Assembly: GCF_034262375.1 (NCBI RefSeq)
Contig: NZ_CP139558.1
Coordinates: 3,286,001-3,350,000, forward strand
Direction of reading: 5' to 3'
Source of the DNA: Mucilaginibacter sabulilitoris
GTDB lineage: Bacteria; Bacteroidota; Bacteroidia; Sphingobacteriales; Sphingobacteriaceae
DNA length: 64,000 nucleotides
Within the stretch, counting starts at the first letter, position 1. Each line of letters opens with the position of its first letter. Positions 8,465 through 18,084 of the stretch are shown piece by piece. A program made the translations under genes and the position numbers. The notes below the pieces were generated by a model, which was given only the letters and a program-made list of their open reading frames with translations, ran no database searches and had not been told where the DNA came from.

Positions 8465-10773
8465 TGAATCATCATTGTAATGTCCTTCTTCCGCTCTTCT
8501 GGGAATACTTTCAGGTCCTTAACTTTTCCATCCCTTAATGTTGCCTCAACAGTTGTATTATACGGTGCATGGAGCTTAAAATGCACATCCCAATCCTTTG
8601 GCCATGAAGGGAAGAGGTAGATCTTTTTATCATCAACCTGCAGCAGCATTTCCTGCAGACCAATCATGCCAGAACCGCCCCAGTTGTGGTCGGGTGTCCA
8701 GTCAAAACCTGGCCCCCAAAAAGCAGGAAAACGCCTGCCAGAGTCTTTAAGTTTAAATGTAGTGAGTTCAGCCGCTTCTTTTGTTAAACCTAAGCGGGCT
8801 GCAAATATATTATCCTGCTTCCATCCAATACCGCTTCTGAATTTAATTGCAAGGGTATCGAGCTTCCAGGTATTTAGCGGGATATCAATTCCGGGTTTGC
8901 CAACACCAAATATGCCCCAGGGGAACACCGGATAAAACTGCGGACTTTCTACATTGCTTACACGCTCCCATGATTTAGCAGGGGTAAATACCTTGTGCCC
9001 ATCGGTTTCACCAAAACTAAGCGGAGGGATACGCTTTAATAACCCCTGCAGTTTTAACCGCTCGGTGTTATTCAGATAATTATCTGGCAGCGCCAGCAAA
9101 CGTTGAGTTATAGTTTGTAATGCCGCTATAGTGGAGTTTGAATTATAGGTCATTTTAAAGGTTTCGGTTGACGAGCCCGGGTATAAAACCAAATGACCGT
9201 TACCATCAAGCGCTTTGCTGCTGCGTAAGCGCGACAGGTATTGGTAGTGTTCGTCAAAAAATGTCAAACAACTTTCTATAAAAGGGATATACTGGTGAAT
9301 GTCTTTGCCGGCATAATGCTCTGTTTCCAGCATCATCAGGCAAAACTCAAATACGGTGTCCCAGGTATACTCCAGCCATGTGTTATATTCTACGCCTTTA
9401 TCAAAACTGACCGGACGTTTCCATGCATACTCAGCGCTGTTAGGCAGACCGAAATTTTCGACTTGCTCGGTAAAGCAGGCGCCCTGATGCCCCCAGTAGA
9501 CCTGACTGCGCAATTCGGCATTGTGCAAAGAACGGAGGTAAAAGTCAAACTGCGGTTTCATTAAATCAAAATCACCGCTTTTAAGCATAGGGAAATATAC
9601 CAGTCGCTGGTTTTGCGCTGTCATCAGCCCGCCGCCCCAATTACGAAAATCGGGAGTATAATCGGTTTTAGGGTTTACAAAAACAGGGTCATAAGTAAAT
9701 AGACCACCGTTGAATTTGGTGGGATATTGCCCGTAAGCATTACAGCCCAGCATATACCTGAACAATTGATAGTTTTTACCGGTTTGATATGCGGCAGTAT
9801 CAGCAGCGGGTTTATTGGTGTTGATAAAGACAAAACTCTTGTCCCAATATTGTTTCCACCAGTCAGCGGTTTTTTGCCATGCGGTTTTTTGATTGACGCG
9901 GGCATCTTGTATAACTTTATTAAGCCCGTTTTGCCATTGATCAGCAGACGCAGCCTGTTCTGTATTTAAATAAATATCGATATCCTGATTACGGACAGGT
10001 TTTATGCTTTGAAGTTTCCATCCTTCAAAATCAGTATTAATGTACTTACCCTTATAGGTACCTGCAGGTTTTAAGTTCGCACCACGCATTAATCCGCCGA
10101 AGGTGAGGTTCTTGAGCGGATTGAAAATTTGCTGCTTTACTGCATCCATTCCCTGCTGTTTTACGGTTACATCAAATATGGTAGAATCGAGGTTGTGATG
10201 ATAAAACAGCACCCCATCATTATTAAAGGCTATCTCATCTTTTAATGTTTTAACCTGGCCCTGCGGTGAAAATTTCCATGAGCCCTGGTTATTCTCGGTA
10301 CCTTTTACTGATCTGTCCTGATAGCGCCAACTTTCAAAAGCAGCTTCGGTTTTTATTGCTTTATTGCTTTTGATGCTGAGGTGTATCACCGGCCGGTAAA
10401 CATCAACCCAAAGCTTAATTTGGGCCGATATACCACTGCTTTTACCATCAATGAACACGGTGCCGTTATGGAGCGTTAATTCCTGTTTAAACTCGCCGCC
10501 ATCAAAGGGATTAGGGGATAGCTTAACTCTTATCCGGCCCAGTTTAAGCATCGCGTTATTCTCATCAAACGTGCCGCTTCGGGCTATATAGAAAAGCAAT
10601 TCACCATGCTCCACCCATACATTCAGGCCAATATCGCCGCCGCCGCATGGCATAGATTCGCTCGAATTTTTGCTCTGGCTTGTCCAGGTTGGGTTGTACC
10701 GGTCAATATCGGTTTGCGCCAGTGCAGTAATGGCATTGTATAGAAGGAGGCTCAGCAGCAGCGTTTTTTTCAT
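8461..10773 (-). CDS. DUF5703-type glycoside hydrolase (GH95-like)
   Basis: About 770 aa, starting at ATG 10771-10773 with a signal peptide (MKKTLLL, cut near ALAQ). The N-terminal region contains the DUF5703 features (YNPTWTSQSKNSSESMPCGGGDIGLNVWVE), a beta-sandwich. A six-hairpin-type (alpha/alpha) catalytic core follows, and the C-terminal LFPSWPKDWDVHFKL resembles GH95 alpha-L-fucosidases/galactosidases. The exact substrate cannot be read. It is the last gene of the acid-sugar operon, 1 bp after the esterase gene, and would release the sugar from a glycoside in the periplasm. An upstream in-frame ATG at 10824 was rejected because it overlaps the esterase and hides the signal peptide. Confidence 0.8.
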   Translation of the reverse strand: MKKTLLLSLLLYNAITALAQTDIDRYNPTWTSQSKNSSESMPCGGGDIGLNVWVEHGELLFYIARSGTFDENNAMLKLGRIRVKLSPNPFDGGEFKQELTLHNGTVFIDGKSSGISAQIKLWVDVYRPVIHLSIKSNKAIKTEAAFESWRYQDRSVKGTENNQGSWKFSPQGQVKTLKDEIAFNNDGVLFYHHNLDSTIFDVTVKQQGMDAVKQQIFNPLKNLTFGGLMRGANLKPAGTYKGKYINTDFEGWKLQSIKPVRNQDIDIYLNTEQAASADQWQNGLNKVIQDARVNQKTAWQKTADWWKQYWDKSFVFINTNKPAADTAAYQTGKNYQLFRYMLGCNAYGQYPTKFNGGLFTYDPVFVNPKTDYTPDFRNWGGGLMTAQNQRLVYFPMLKSGDFDLMKPQFDFYLRSLHNAELRSQVYWGHQGACFTEQVENFGLPNSAEYAWKRPVSFDKGVEYNTWLEYTWDTVFEFCLMMLETEHYAGKDIHQYIPFIESCLTFFDEHYQYLSRLRSSKALDGNGHLVLYPGSSTETFKMTYNSNSTIAALQTITQRLLALPDNYLNNTERLKLQGLLKRIPPLSFGETDGHKVFTPAKSWERVSNVESPQFYPVFPWGIFGVGKPGIDIPLNTWKLDTLAIKFRSGIGWKQDNIFAARLGLTKEAAELTTFKLKDSGRRFPAFWGPGFDWTPDHNWGGSGMIGLQEMLLQVDDKKIYLFPSWPKDWDVHFKLHAPYNTTVEATLRDGKVKDLKVFPEERKKDITMMIQ

Positions 10774-10774
10774 A

Positions 10775-12199
10775 TTACCAATCGTCGGTTCTGAACGAAG
10801 AAGCAGGTAGTCCGTTGGTGCCAAACAAATCGCCCACTATAAAATCCCTGAAAGCATACCGAACAGCCACCGGCTCCTTAACCAATGGTGAAGATACAAC
10901 AATAGTACTACCTGATATGGCAGCCTGCGCGGGGTGGAACATCTTGTCTTTACCTGCAATTTCAAAGCACTCCATTGGCTTATTGAATGAGGTAAGACCA
11001 TTTTCGGCATGATCAAACCTGATGATGGCTCTTTGCCCCTCTATGTTTATACTTTTAAATATTGGGCTGGCATAATCAAAGCCCTTAACGCCGTAGGTTT
11101 GTGCGAGAGCAATATAGGCAAGCCTGGAACCCACAGGTTCTTTACGCGGGGGGTGTATGGTAGCTTGCTCGCCAATATCAAGCAGTACCGCCATGCCGCT
11201 ATTGGGAATTACACTTAATGATTTACGCTGAGCATCCCGAAGGTAAGCCGAATTGTATTTGCCGCCAGAATTGTAGGGAGGGAGCTGTGCATAATCGTAA
11301 GGCGCAATCTGTACATAGTAAAAAGGAAAATCACCCTGGCCCCATAGCGCACGCCAGCGTTTTACCATGGCCGGGAATAGTTTTTCATACTGGTCCGGAC
11401 GTTCATAGTTTGATTCGCCCTGATAATATATGCAGCCTTTTATACCATAACCAATAACCGGGTTAAACATGCCATTAAACAGGGTTGTAGGCGTACGCGA
11501 GACCGCTTTAATTGAATCTGTTTTGGCAGGGATTTTTATCTCGGGAAAATCTTTTAAACCTTCGGCGTCCATCCAGGCCTCGGCACTTGAGCCGCCATAA
11601 CAATCACTTATAAGACCAACAGGCACGTGCAACATCTCATTCAACAACCTGCCAAAATAATAACCCGTTGCACTAAAATTTGCCACAAACTCTGGCGATG
11701 CTGCATGCCACACAGAAGGCTTACTGTTTTCCTGTGCGGTAGTTACTGATGAGCGCGGAACTGTATAAACATGAATGTTGCTGCTGGCCGATTTAAGTAT
11801 GGCATCAACCGAACCTATTATAGGTTGACTTTTATAACCTTTCATCGGTATTTCCATGTTTGATTGCCCGGTGCAGAGCCAAACTTCGCCTATCAATACA
11901 TTATGCAGATTGATGGTTGAGTCGCCCTTTATAGTTATGGTGTATGGTCCGCCATATACAGGGGTAGCTACTTTTGTCATCCATTTTCCGGTAGCGCCAG
12001 CCTTCACGTTATAGCTTTTTTTGTTCCAGGATGTGGTTATAGTAATGCTTCTACCAGCTTTGGCCCAGCCCCATATCGGTGCCTGGCTCTGTTGCTGCAA
12101 TACCATATTGTCTGTAAATAACGACGCTAATTTTTGGGCCTTTACTGTGATATTAAAAAAAAGAGTGCAGATGAGTAATGGGAGAAGTTTAATTTTCAT
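10775..12199 (-). CDS. Sialate O-acetylesterase-like SGNH hydrolase
   Basis: A 474-aa secreted enzyme (signal peptide ending near VKAQ). The SGNH/9-O-acetylesterase blocks are in order: GQSNME with the nucleophilic Ser (~residue 115), the Gly block YGGSSAEAW, the Asn-containing YYQGESNY, and a late DIGEQATIHPPRK with Asp and His. Family members remove O-acetyl groups from sialic acid or from plant glycans such as xylan and pectin, so sialic acid need not be the substrate here. The genes on both sides (symporter 5 bp upstream, glycosidase 1 bp downstream) imply deacetylation of the same glycan. Confidence 0.88.
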   Translation of the reverse strand: MKIKLLPLLICTLFFNITVKAQKLASLFTDNMVLQQQSQAPIWGWAKAGRSITITTSWNKKSYNVKAGATGKWMTKVATPVYGGPYTITIKGDSTINLHNVLIGEVWLCTGQSNMEIPMKGYKSQPIIGSVDAILKSASSNIHVYTVPRSSVTTAQENSKPSVWHAASPEFVANFSATGYYFGRLLNEMLHVPVGLISDCYGGSSAEAWMDAEGLKDFPEIKIPAKTDSIKAVSRTPTTLFNGMFNPVIGYGIKGCIYYQGESNYERPDQYEKLFPAMVKRWRALWGQGDFPFYYVQIAPYDYAQLPPYNSGGKYNSAYLRDAQRKSLSVIPNSGMAVLLDIGEQATIHPPRKEPVGSRLAYIALAQTYGVKGFDYASPIFKSINIEGQRAIIRFDHAENGLTSFNKPMECFEIAGKDKMFHPAQAAISGSTIVVSSPLVKEPVAVRYAFRDFIVGDLFGTNGLPASSFRTDDW

Positions 12200-12204
12200 T
12201 GGTA

Positions 12205-13770
12205 TTATTTATTCAATTTATTGGCGCGTTTGGCTTCGAGCCATCCACTGAAAAGAAGATTTTTATTAAGCTCGGGTTTAGGGAAAAACAGGCTCGCAAC
12301 GTAACCTACAATGATCACTACTAAATGGCTGTAAACACCCAGCATATATTTGTGCTGATTAAAGTTGTATTTTCCCAAATCGAGTAAAATATGTTTCTCA
12401 TTTCCTAAGCCAATTTTTGTGGAGGTCAAAAAAGCATAGGCTGTAAAAATGATACAAGCGGTAATGCCGATGTTAAGTCCCTGACGATTAGCCCTGCTGC
12501 TGAATAAGCCCAAAAGAAATATGCCTGCTATACCGCCCGAAAATATGGCATATAAGGTAAATACAATACCTAATGCTCCCTCATCACCAGCCAGCAGATA
12601 AAGCGTAGCAATCATTATAGCCCCGATACCAGCAAATACAACAATCCATCGCCCAGCCTTTAAATATTCTTCATCGGTTCTGTTAGGTCTGAATTTTTTA
12701 TAATAATCCTCTACACCAATCGCCGAAAGGCAGTTCAAATCGGCACCAAGGCTTGATATAGCTGCCGATATCAACGCCGCCAGAATTAGTCCTACTACAC
12801 CGGTTGGCAGTTTACTCATAATAAAATAGGGAAAAACTGCATCAGCCTTAATGCCGGCAGGTAAAGGGTTTTGCTGGTAAAATGCAAACAGTGCTGTACC
12901 AATAAACATAAACAAAGCCCATAATGGAACGGTTAAAGCCACACCCAATATAGAAGCCCTGATAGCCGCCTTATCCGTTTTAGCGGTAAGATAGCGCTGT
13001 ACCATGGTTTGATCTGTGCCGTATTTTTGAATAGCGTAAAACACACCATTAATGGCCATGACAATAAAGGTGAGTTTTTTAAAATCCCAGGTATAGGGGC
13101 CGAAATTATTTTTATGATTGATGGACGCAATATGCCAAAGCTCCGGGAACCCTCCCTTAATAGAGAAAATAAGGATAAAGAATGATACGATACCGCCACC
13201 GATGAGCAGGAAACCTTGCACTACATCGGCCCAGATCACGGCTTCGATACCACCAATTAATGTAATTACAATAATTACAAAACCAATAACCCAAATAATG
13301 GCGAATGTATTAGTATTGGTCATGTTTGCCAGTGCCAGCGCCAATAAAAAGAATACCGTGCCCATTTTTGAAAAGTGGGTTAGTACAAAACTGATGGAAC
13401 TATAAAAGCGGGCGAATGTGCCGAACCGTTTTTCAAAATATTCATACGTACTTACGCCAATTACTTCGCGGTAAAGCGGAACGATAAACCATACCATTAA
13501 AAGCAATATTATGGGCACCATTAAGCCTTGTACAAGCAATATCCAGTTTGATGAAAAGCCCTCGCCAGGGTATGCCAGGAAGGTTACACTACTAATGAGT
13601 GTTGCCATAAGCGACATACCAATCGCCCAGGCAGGAATAGAACCGCGGGAAACGAAATATTTTTTGGTTGAGTTTTGACCTTTTGAAAATCTAAGACCGA
13701 TAGTTAGAGAAATAGCCAGGGCTATTGCAATAATGATATAATCTGCCAGGTGCAGAGTTTCATGTTTCAT
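12205..13770 (-). CDS. Sodium:solute symporter (SSS family)
   Basis: A 521-aa membrane protein with about 13-14 hydrophobic segments. SSS hallmarks are YFVSRGSIPAWAIGMSLMAT in the first third, GGIEAVIWADVVQG, and the core motif AAISSLGADLNCLSAIGVEDYYKKF. It resembles sialic acid, sugar and uronate Na+ symporters. In this operon it most likely imports the sugar acid or glycoside released in the periplasm. The gap is 2 bp to the kinase gene upstream and 5 bp to the esterase gene downstream, so transcription and probably translation are coupled. Confidence 0.9.
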   Translation of the reverse strand: MKHETLHLADYIIIAIALAISLTIGLRFSKGQNSTKKYFVSRGSIPAWAIGMSLMATLISSVTFLAYPGEGFSSNWILLVQGLMVPIILLLMVWFIVPLYREVIGVSTYEYFEKRFGTFARFYSSISFVLTHFSKMGTVFFLLALALANMTNTNTFAIIWVIGFVIIVITLIGGIEAVIWADVVQGFLLIGGGIVSFFILIFSIKGGFPELWHIASINHKNNFGPYTWDFKKLTFIVMAINGVFYAIQKYGTDQTMVQRYLTAKTDKAAIRASILGVALTVPLWALFMFIGTALFAFYQQNPLPAGIKADAVFPYFIMSKLPTGVVGLILAALISAAISSLGADLNCLSAIGVEDYYKKFRPNRTDEEYLKAGRWIVVFAGIGAIMIATLYLLAGDEGALGIVFTLYAIFSGGIAGIFLLGLFSSRANRQGLNIGITACIIFTAYAFLTSTKIGLGNEKHILLDLGKYNFNQHKYMLGVYSHLVVIIVGYVASLFFPKPELNKNLLFSGWLEAKRANKLNK

Positions 13771-13772
13771 AA

Positions 13773-14939
13773 TTAGCTATAAGTTGTAGTTTCCCAAACA
13801 GGAGCTGGCCACTCATAACTGCCGGGTTTTAAAGTTACACATAATTGGTTATTGCCGGCTATACCCATGCGGATAACACCTGGACTTAACTGTTTTATTG
13901 GATACAGTTTTGAAATATTTAGCTCTGATAATATGGCCCATGCAGTTGCTCCGCCTTCAATTAGCAGCTCATGTAATGGCGCTTGCTGGTTTATATGGTT
14001 TACAATTGCACCCATTTTGCGGGTAAGCTGTACCGGATCGATATATATTCCTTTTGTAATATCGGGATGGATGGCTATAATAGTATTGCGGTGTTTTTTT
14101 AAGCTTTGAACAACAGAACCGGTAAAGGATTCATATAAATGTTGCGGCATATTATCGTTGCCGAGAAGTTCTATCGGGAGATAGACTACCGGAACATTGT
14201 TAATTAGCGTATCTTCAATAGGATATCTGCCCTGATGAAATGTACTGCCAAATACAAATAAACGCGATGCTGATTCCTGTGTGAATGTTGGAGTAGCTGC
14301 GGTATCTTTTTCGCGGATCAGATATTTGAGCAGCCTGTTGAATAAACCCGATGCGCCTGCGATAATGGTATTATTATCAGCTTGTTCGATCCAATATTCC
14401 AGATCACGTACGCCGGCAGCCTCACCTACGATTATACCGGCATCCGGAATTTTTTCATTTATTTTAAATAATGGCAAATTTTCATCGGCCCGAAGCATTG
14501 TTCGAACGTTTGATGAGGTAGCTGGGAAATCCGGATCAACCGAATAGTTACTTAGGTGTACTGGAATGTTTTTATAATAGTAAGTGCCATTAACAACTCT
14601 TTTGCCATGTTCGGGGTTACCCGGGATGATCAATGCCCTTTTTAAGCCGGATGCTTCCAGATGGCTGCTAACCTCATCTAAAACATGGCCGCGTAATGCA
14701 GAATCGATCTTCTTGTATAACAAGTGGGGCTTAAGCGCCATAACCTGACGGGTAAGCTCATGAACTTTTGTTTTTGCTTCGGTTGCTTTTAGCGAACGAG
14801 TATCCGTAGCGATGATCAGTAAATCGGCATTACAATTGATTTCAACAGTGGTATTCACCTCTGTTTTTAGATGGTAATCCAATCCTATACCCGCCAGTTC
14901 GGCAGCCCCTGTAAGATCATCTGCAATTACGGCTATCAT
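13773..14939 (-). CDS. Four-carbon acid sugar kinase (DUF1537, DtnK/OtnK-like)
   Basis: A 388-aa kinase that starts with the family hallmark IADDLTGAAE (residues 4-13, sugar-binding Asp residues) and has the KKIDSALRGH segment plus a C-terminal ATP-binding domain with the glycine-rich IEGGATA. DUF1537 kinases phosphorylate threonate or erythronate-type C4 acids. Its start overlaps the stop of the PdxA-like gene by 4 bp, the pairing known for D-threonate catabolism (DtnK with PdxA2), which yields dihydroxyacetone phosphate and CO2. D-threonate or D-erythronate is therefore the best substrate guess; it is inferred from family and neighbours. Confidence 0.88.
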   Translation of the reverse strand: MIAVIADDLTGAAELAGIGLDYHLKTEVNTTVEINCNADLLIIATDTRSLKATEAKTKVHELTRQVMALKPHLLYKKIDSALRGHVLDEVSSHLEASGLKRALIIPGNPEHGKRVVNGTYYYKNIPVHLSNYSVDPDFPATSSNVRTMLRADENLPLFKINEKIPDAGIIVGEAAGVRDLEYWIEQADNNTIIAGASGLFNRLLKYLIREKDTAATPTFTQESASRLFVFGSTFHQGRYPIEDTLINNVPVVYLPIELLGNDNMPQHLYESFTGSVVQSLKKHRNTIIAIHPDITKGIYIDPVQLTRKMGAIVNHINQQAPLHELLIEGGATAWAILSELNISKLYPIKQLSPGVIRMGIAGNNQLCVTLKPGSYEWPAPVWETTTYS

Positions 14940-15982
14940 GCATTTTGATTTAACCTCGCTTTGCTCAACTGTACGGCCGATTCAATGGCCAGTATCATGG
15001 CATCGCTGCTGGCTACACCTTTCCCCGCTATTTCAAATGCAGTACCATGATCAACCGATGTGCGGATAATGGGTAGCCCCATAGTAATATTAACTCCCTT
15101 TACACTGTCCATTTGTTGTTTTTGTGCATTCCACTTAAAACCGGTAAGTTTAAAGGGTATATGTCCTTGGTCATGATACATGGCCACTATACCACCGTAA
15201 TAACCGGTTGACGCTTTTGAAAACAGGGTGTCGGCGGGTACCGGGCCTTCCACCTGATAACCAGCTTCCCGTGCCTCTTGAACGGCTGGTAATATTTCCA
15301 GATCATCTTCTGTTCCAAATAATCCAGAATCCCCCGCATGTGGATTTAATCCGGCCACCCCAATTTTGAGATTGGTTTCACCCAGCTGTATCAAGCCATT
15401 GTGTAATAACTCAATTACCTGAATGATCCTTTCTTTTTTTACCAGATCACATGCCTGACGTAAGGAAACATGGGTTGATACATGAATAACTTTCATGTTT
15501 TCTTCAACCAGCAGCATGGCATATTTTTTAGTGTTGGTAAAATGAGCGTATATTTCAGTATGTCCGGCAAAATGGTGACCAGCCTCATTTACCGATTTTT
15601 TATTGATGGGGCCGGTAACAGTGGCGTCAACCTCACCTGCAAGTGCAAGTTCAATTACCTTTTTTACCGCTTCAAAAGAAGCATTGCCAGCCATTGCCGA
15701 AATTTCGCCAAAGCGTAGCTGGCCCATATCTACATTTTGCAGGTCAAATACATCTGGTTCACCATAAATGAATTTTGCATCACTGATGCTTTTAATGACA
15801 TTGATTTTGGCATTGGTATCCAACCTTTTAATGATGTCATTAAAAACAGAGGCATCGCCAATAATTACCGGGTTACAAATTTCAAATATGCGTTCGGTTA
15901 ACAAGGCTTTTATGGCTATTTCTGGCCCTATACTGGCCGGATCGCCCATGGTAATTCCTATAACTGGTTTGTCGCTAATCAT
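14936..15982 (-). CDS. pdxA2: PdxA2-type 4-phospho-acid-sugar dehydrogenase
   Basis: A 348-aa member of the PdxA family of NAD-dependent oxidative decarboxylases. It begins with ITMGDPASIGPEI and has the three metal-binding His regions: HHFAGHTEIYA, GLNPHAGDSGLFG and MYHDQGHIPFK, and also VTGPINKKSV. PdxA proper makes vitamin B6, but linkage to the DUF1537 kinase (4-bp overlap downstream) and the DapA-like aldolase (4-bp overlap upstream) argues for the PdxA2 role, oxidising D-threonate (or erythronate) 4-phosphate. No other pdx gene is near. A true biosynthetic PdxA cannot be excluded from sequence alone. Confidence 0.85.
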   Translation of the reverse strand: MISDKPVIGITMGDPASIGPEIAIKALLTERIFEICNPVIIGDASVFNDIIKRLDTNAKINVIKSISDAKFIYGEPDVFDLQNVDMGQLRFGEISAMAGNASFEAVKKVIELALAGEVDATVTGPINKKSVNEAGHHFAGHTEIYAHFTNTKKYAMLLVEENMKVIHVSTHVSLRQACDLVKKERIIQVIELLHNGLIQLGETNLKIGVAGLNPHAGDSGLFGTEDDLEILPAVQEAREAGYQVEGPVPADTLFSKASTGYYGGIVAMYHDQGHIPFKLTGFKWNAQKQQMDSVKGVNITMGLPIIRTSVDHGTAFEIAGKGVASSDAMILAIESAVQLSKARLNQNA

Positions 15983-16911
15983 TGATATATAGGTAAATTA
16001 AGGTTTTCCTGAGTGATGATACTTTGCAGGGCTTGCTGCAATTCTACTGCATCGGCCGGTAATACTTTTTGAAGCGGAGGCATCATGTATGACCTACACA
16101 GGCCCGCGCTTTCCATTAATGATTTTAATGCAGCCAATGAGCCACCTAACAAACGTTTGCTTTGATAAAGATCGCCCAGGATGTTTGAATGTCTTTGTAA
16201 AGACAAAGCAGCAGGTTCATCATTACTTTCGGCGGCTACCAGCATTTTATAATAAATATCAGGGAATAAATTACCTGTACTTGGCACGAGTCCGTCACCA
16301 CCTGCAAACAGCGAATGTGCAGATTGTGCTCCCCATCCTAAAAAATGGCTGAAATCAGATCTGGTGGCCCATAGGTCGAGTGATTGTTTTAACCGCTCAT
16401 GGTTACGTTCAGAATCTTTTGTCCCTACAATATTATCGTGAAAACTCAACTCATTTAATAAGGGTAAATGTATAGAAGTGTGAGTTGTTGCCGGTATGTT
16501 ATAAATAATTAAAGGCAAAGGAATTTTATCGGCCAGCGTTTCAAAGTAGTCCTTTATTTCCTGGTCGGTTAGGGTAAAGTATGCAGGTAGATGGGCAACA
16601 ACTACGTCAACCCCTTCATCAGCACAATGTTTGGCCAGTGTTATTGAATCGGCCACGCAGTTTGATGATATACCTGCATAAAGCATTTTGTTTGGTTGCT
16701 TAAGTTTTGAAGCCAGTTTAATAAAATCAAGTTTTACATCACTGGGCAATGATGATGCTTCGCCCGTGGTGCCCAATATAAACGGAACGCCGCCGTAATT
16801 AAAAATGTTATCAAAAATTTTCTCAACAGCTTCGTGATCCAGCTTGTAGTTTTCGGTTAAAGGGGTAATTGCAGGCACCACCAGGCCATTATATTTCTTT
16901 TTTACTTTCAT
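15979..16911 (-). CDS. DapA/NanA-family class I aldolase
   Basis: A 310-aa TIM-barrel protein of the dihydrodipicolinate synthase/N-acetylneuraminate lyase family. Visible are GTTGEA (47-52), the catalytic Tyr137 in LIIYNIP, and the Schiff-base Lys165 in VGTKDSE. True DapA of lysine synthesis is usually found elsewhere, and the operon here is catabolic, so it more likely cleaves or dehydrates a 2-keto-3-deoxy sugar acid, releasing pyruvate and an aldehyde. The C-terminal half (SLFAGGDGLVPSTGN) resembles the sugar-acid aldolases. Specificity is not readable. Confidence 0.85.
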   Translation of the reverse strand: MKVKKKYNGLVVPAITPLTENYKLDHEAVEKIFDNIFNYGGVPFILGTTGEASSLPSDVKLDFIKLASKLKQPNKMLYAGISSNCVADSITLAKHCADEGVDVVVAHLPAYFTLTDQEIKDYFETLADKIPLPLIIYNIPATTHTSIHLPLLNELSFHDNIVGTKDSERNHERLKQSLDLWATRSDFSHFLGWGAQSAHSLFAGGDGLVPSTGNLFPDIYYKMLVAAESNDEPAALSLQRHSNILGDLYQSKRLLGGSLAALKSLMESAGLCRSYMMPPLQKVLPADAVELQQALQSIITQENLNLPIYQ

Positions 16912-16917
16912 TTTATT

Positions 16918-18084
16918 TCAATAAGCTGCCTCATAAATATTGATAGCATCATCAAATCCTATCGGACGGGGATTATTTTTTAATAGTCTGGTAATTTTCA
17001 TGGCATCTGCGGCCATTACAGGTATAGTATCCTTATTCACACCTGCCTCACTTAATCTTGATGGTATGCCGCATTGTTCAATCAGTTCCTTAATTTTAGC
17101 TACTCCGGCGTTCGCTGTTTCGGTATCAGTTTTACCACTGTTACAGCCCAAAGCACGGGCTACGTCTGCATAACGTGCCGGTGCGGCAGGTATATTAAAC
17201 TCCATTACATAAGGCAGCAACAGCGCATTTGAAAGGCCATGCGCAATATGGAACATGCTGCCTAAAGGATAGGATAGGGCATGTACCCCTGCAGTGTTTA
17301 CAGGCCCAAGGCAAAATCCTCCCAACATGCTCCCGATGGCCAATGGTGTGCGTATGCTTTCGTCGCCCCCGGTTTTAACTGCCTTTACCAAATTGGCTGC
17401 AATAAGCCGCATGCCCTCATAAGCGTACATATCAATAAAAGGATGCGCAAATAAATTGGTGTAAGCCTCAAGGCAATGCGTAAGTGCATCAAGCCCGGTT
17501 GCCGCGGTAATATCAGGTGGCAGGTTAAAAGTTAATGAAGGGTCAAGGATCACGGTATCCGGAACAAGGTAAGGGCTTATAATGCCTTTCTTCTGATTGT
17601 CGGCATTGTCAATCAGGATAGCGTTCGGGGATACCTCACTACCTGTGCCGGCAGTGGTTGGCACACAAATTAATTTGATACTACGTTTTTTGAGCAGACC
17701 AATGCCTGTTATATCGTTTAATGTTTGATCATTATCAAGCTGGGCCGCCAATAGCTTAGCTACATCCAATACACTGCCCCCGCCAATACCTATAACCACA
17801 TCAACCGGTGCATTGGTTACTGAATTTATCAAACCCGCGAAGTCTTGAAATGATGGCTCCTGTACAATTGATGTGTTTACCTGAACATTTATGTTCTGGT
17901 CTTTAAGTTGTTGTATAAGCGGGTCGAGTTTTGTCAAAAGAACAGTTATAGTAACAATCAGCACATTAGCATATCCTGCTGCAGTTACTTCATCTGCCAG
18001 TTTCATAAGTGAATCTTTGCCAATAATTATTTGTGCGGGAAACCTGATAGTAATATCCCGGTAGGCATTATCTGTTCGTATCAT
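16918..18084 (-). CDS. Iron-containing alcohol dehydrogenase
   Basis: A 388-aa group III dehydrogenase. It has the NAD-binding GGGSVLDVAK motif, PTTAGTGSEVSPNA, and metal ligands in TGLDALTHCLEAY and in GVHALSYPLGSMFHIAHG. It is the first gene of the acid-sugar operon, 6 bp before the aldolase gene, and probably interconverts an aldehyde (for instance the aldolase product) and its alcohol, or oxidises a hydroxy acid. Upstream lies a 496-bp gap with a candidate operator at 18298-18316. Confidence 0.88.
   Translation of the reverse strand: MIRTDNAYRDITIRFPAQIIIGKDSLMKLADEVTAAGYANVLIVTITVLLTKLDPLIQQLKDQNINVQVNTSIVQEPSFQDFAGLINSVTNAPVDVVIGIGGGSVLDVAKLLAAQLDNDQTLNDITGIGLLKKRSIKLICVPTTAGTGSEVSPNAILIDNADNQKKGIISPYLVPDTVILDPSLTFNLPPDITAATGLDALTHCLEAYTNLFAHPFIDMYAYEGMRLIAANLVKAVKTGGDESIRTPLAIGSMLGGFCLGPVNTAGVHALSYPLGSMFHIAHGLSNALLLPYVMEFNIPAAPARYADVARALGCNSGKTDTETANAGVAKIKELIEQCGIPSRLSEAGVNKDTIPVMAADAMKITRLLKNNPRPIGFDDAINIYEAAY

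Noticed and set aside
10774..10824. Upstream start of the DUF5703 glycosidase
   Set aside because: It overlaps the esterase gene and buries the signal peptide.
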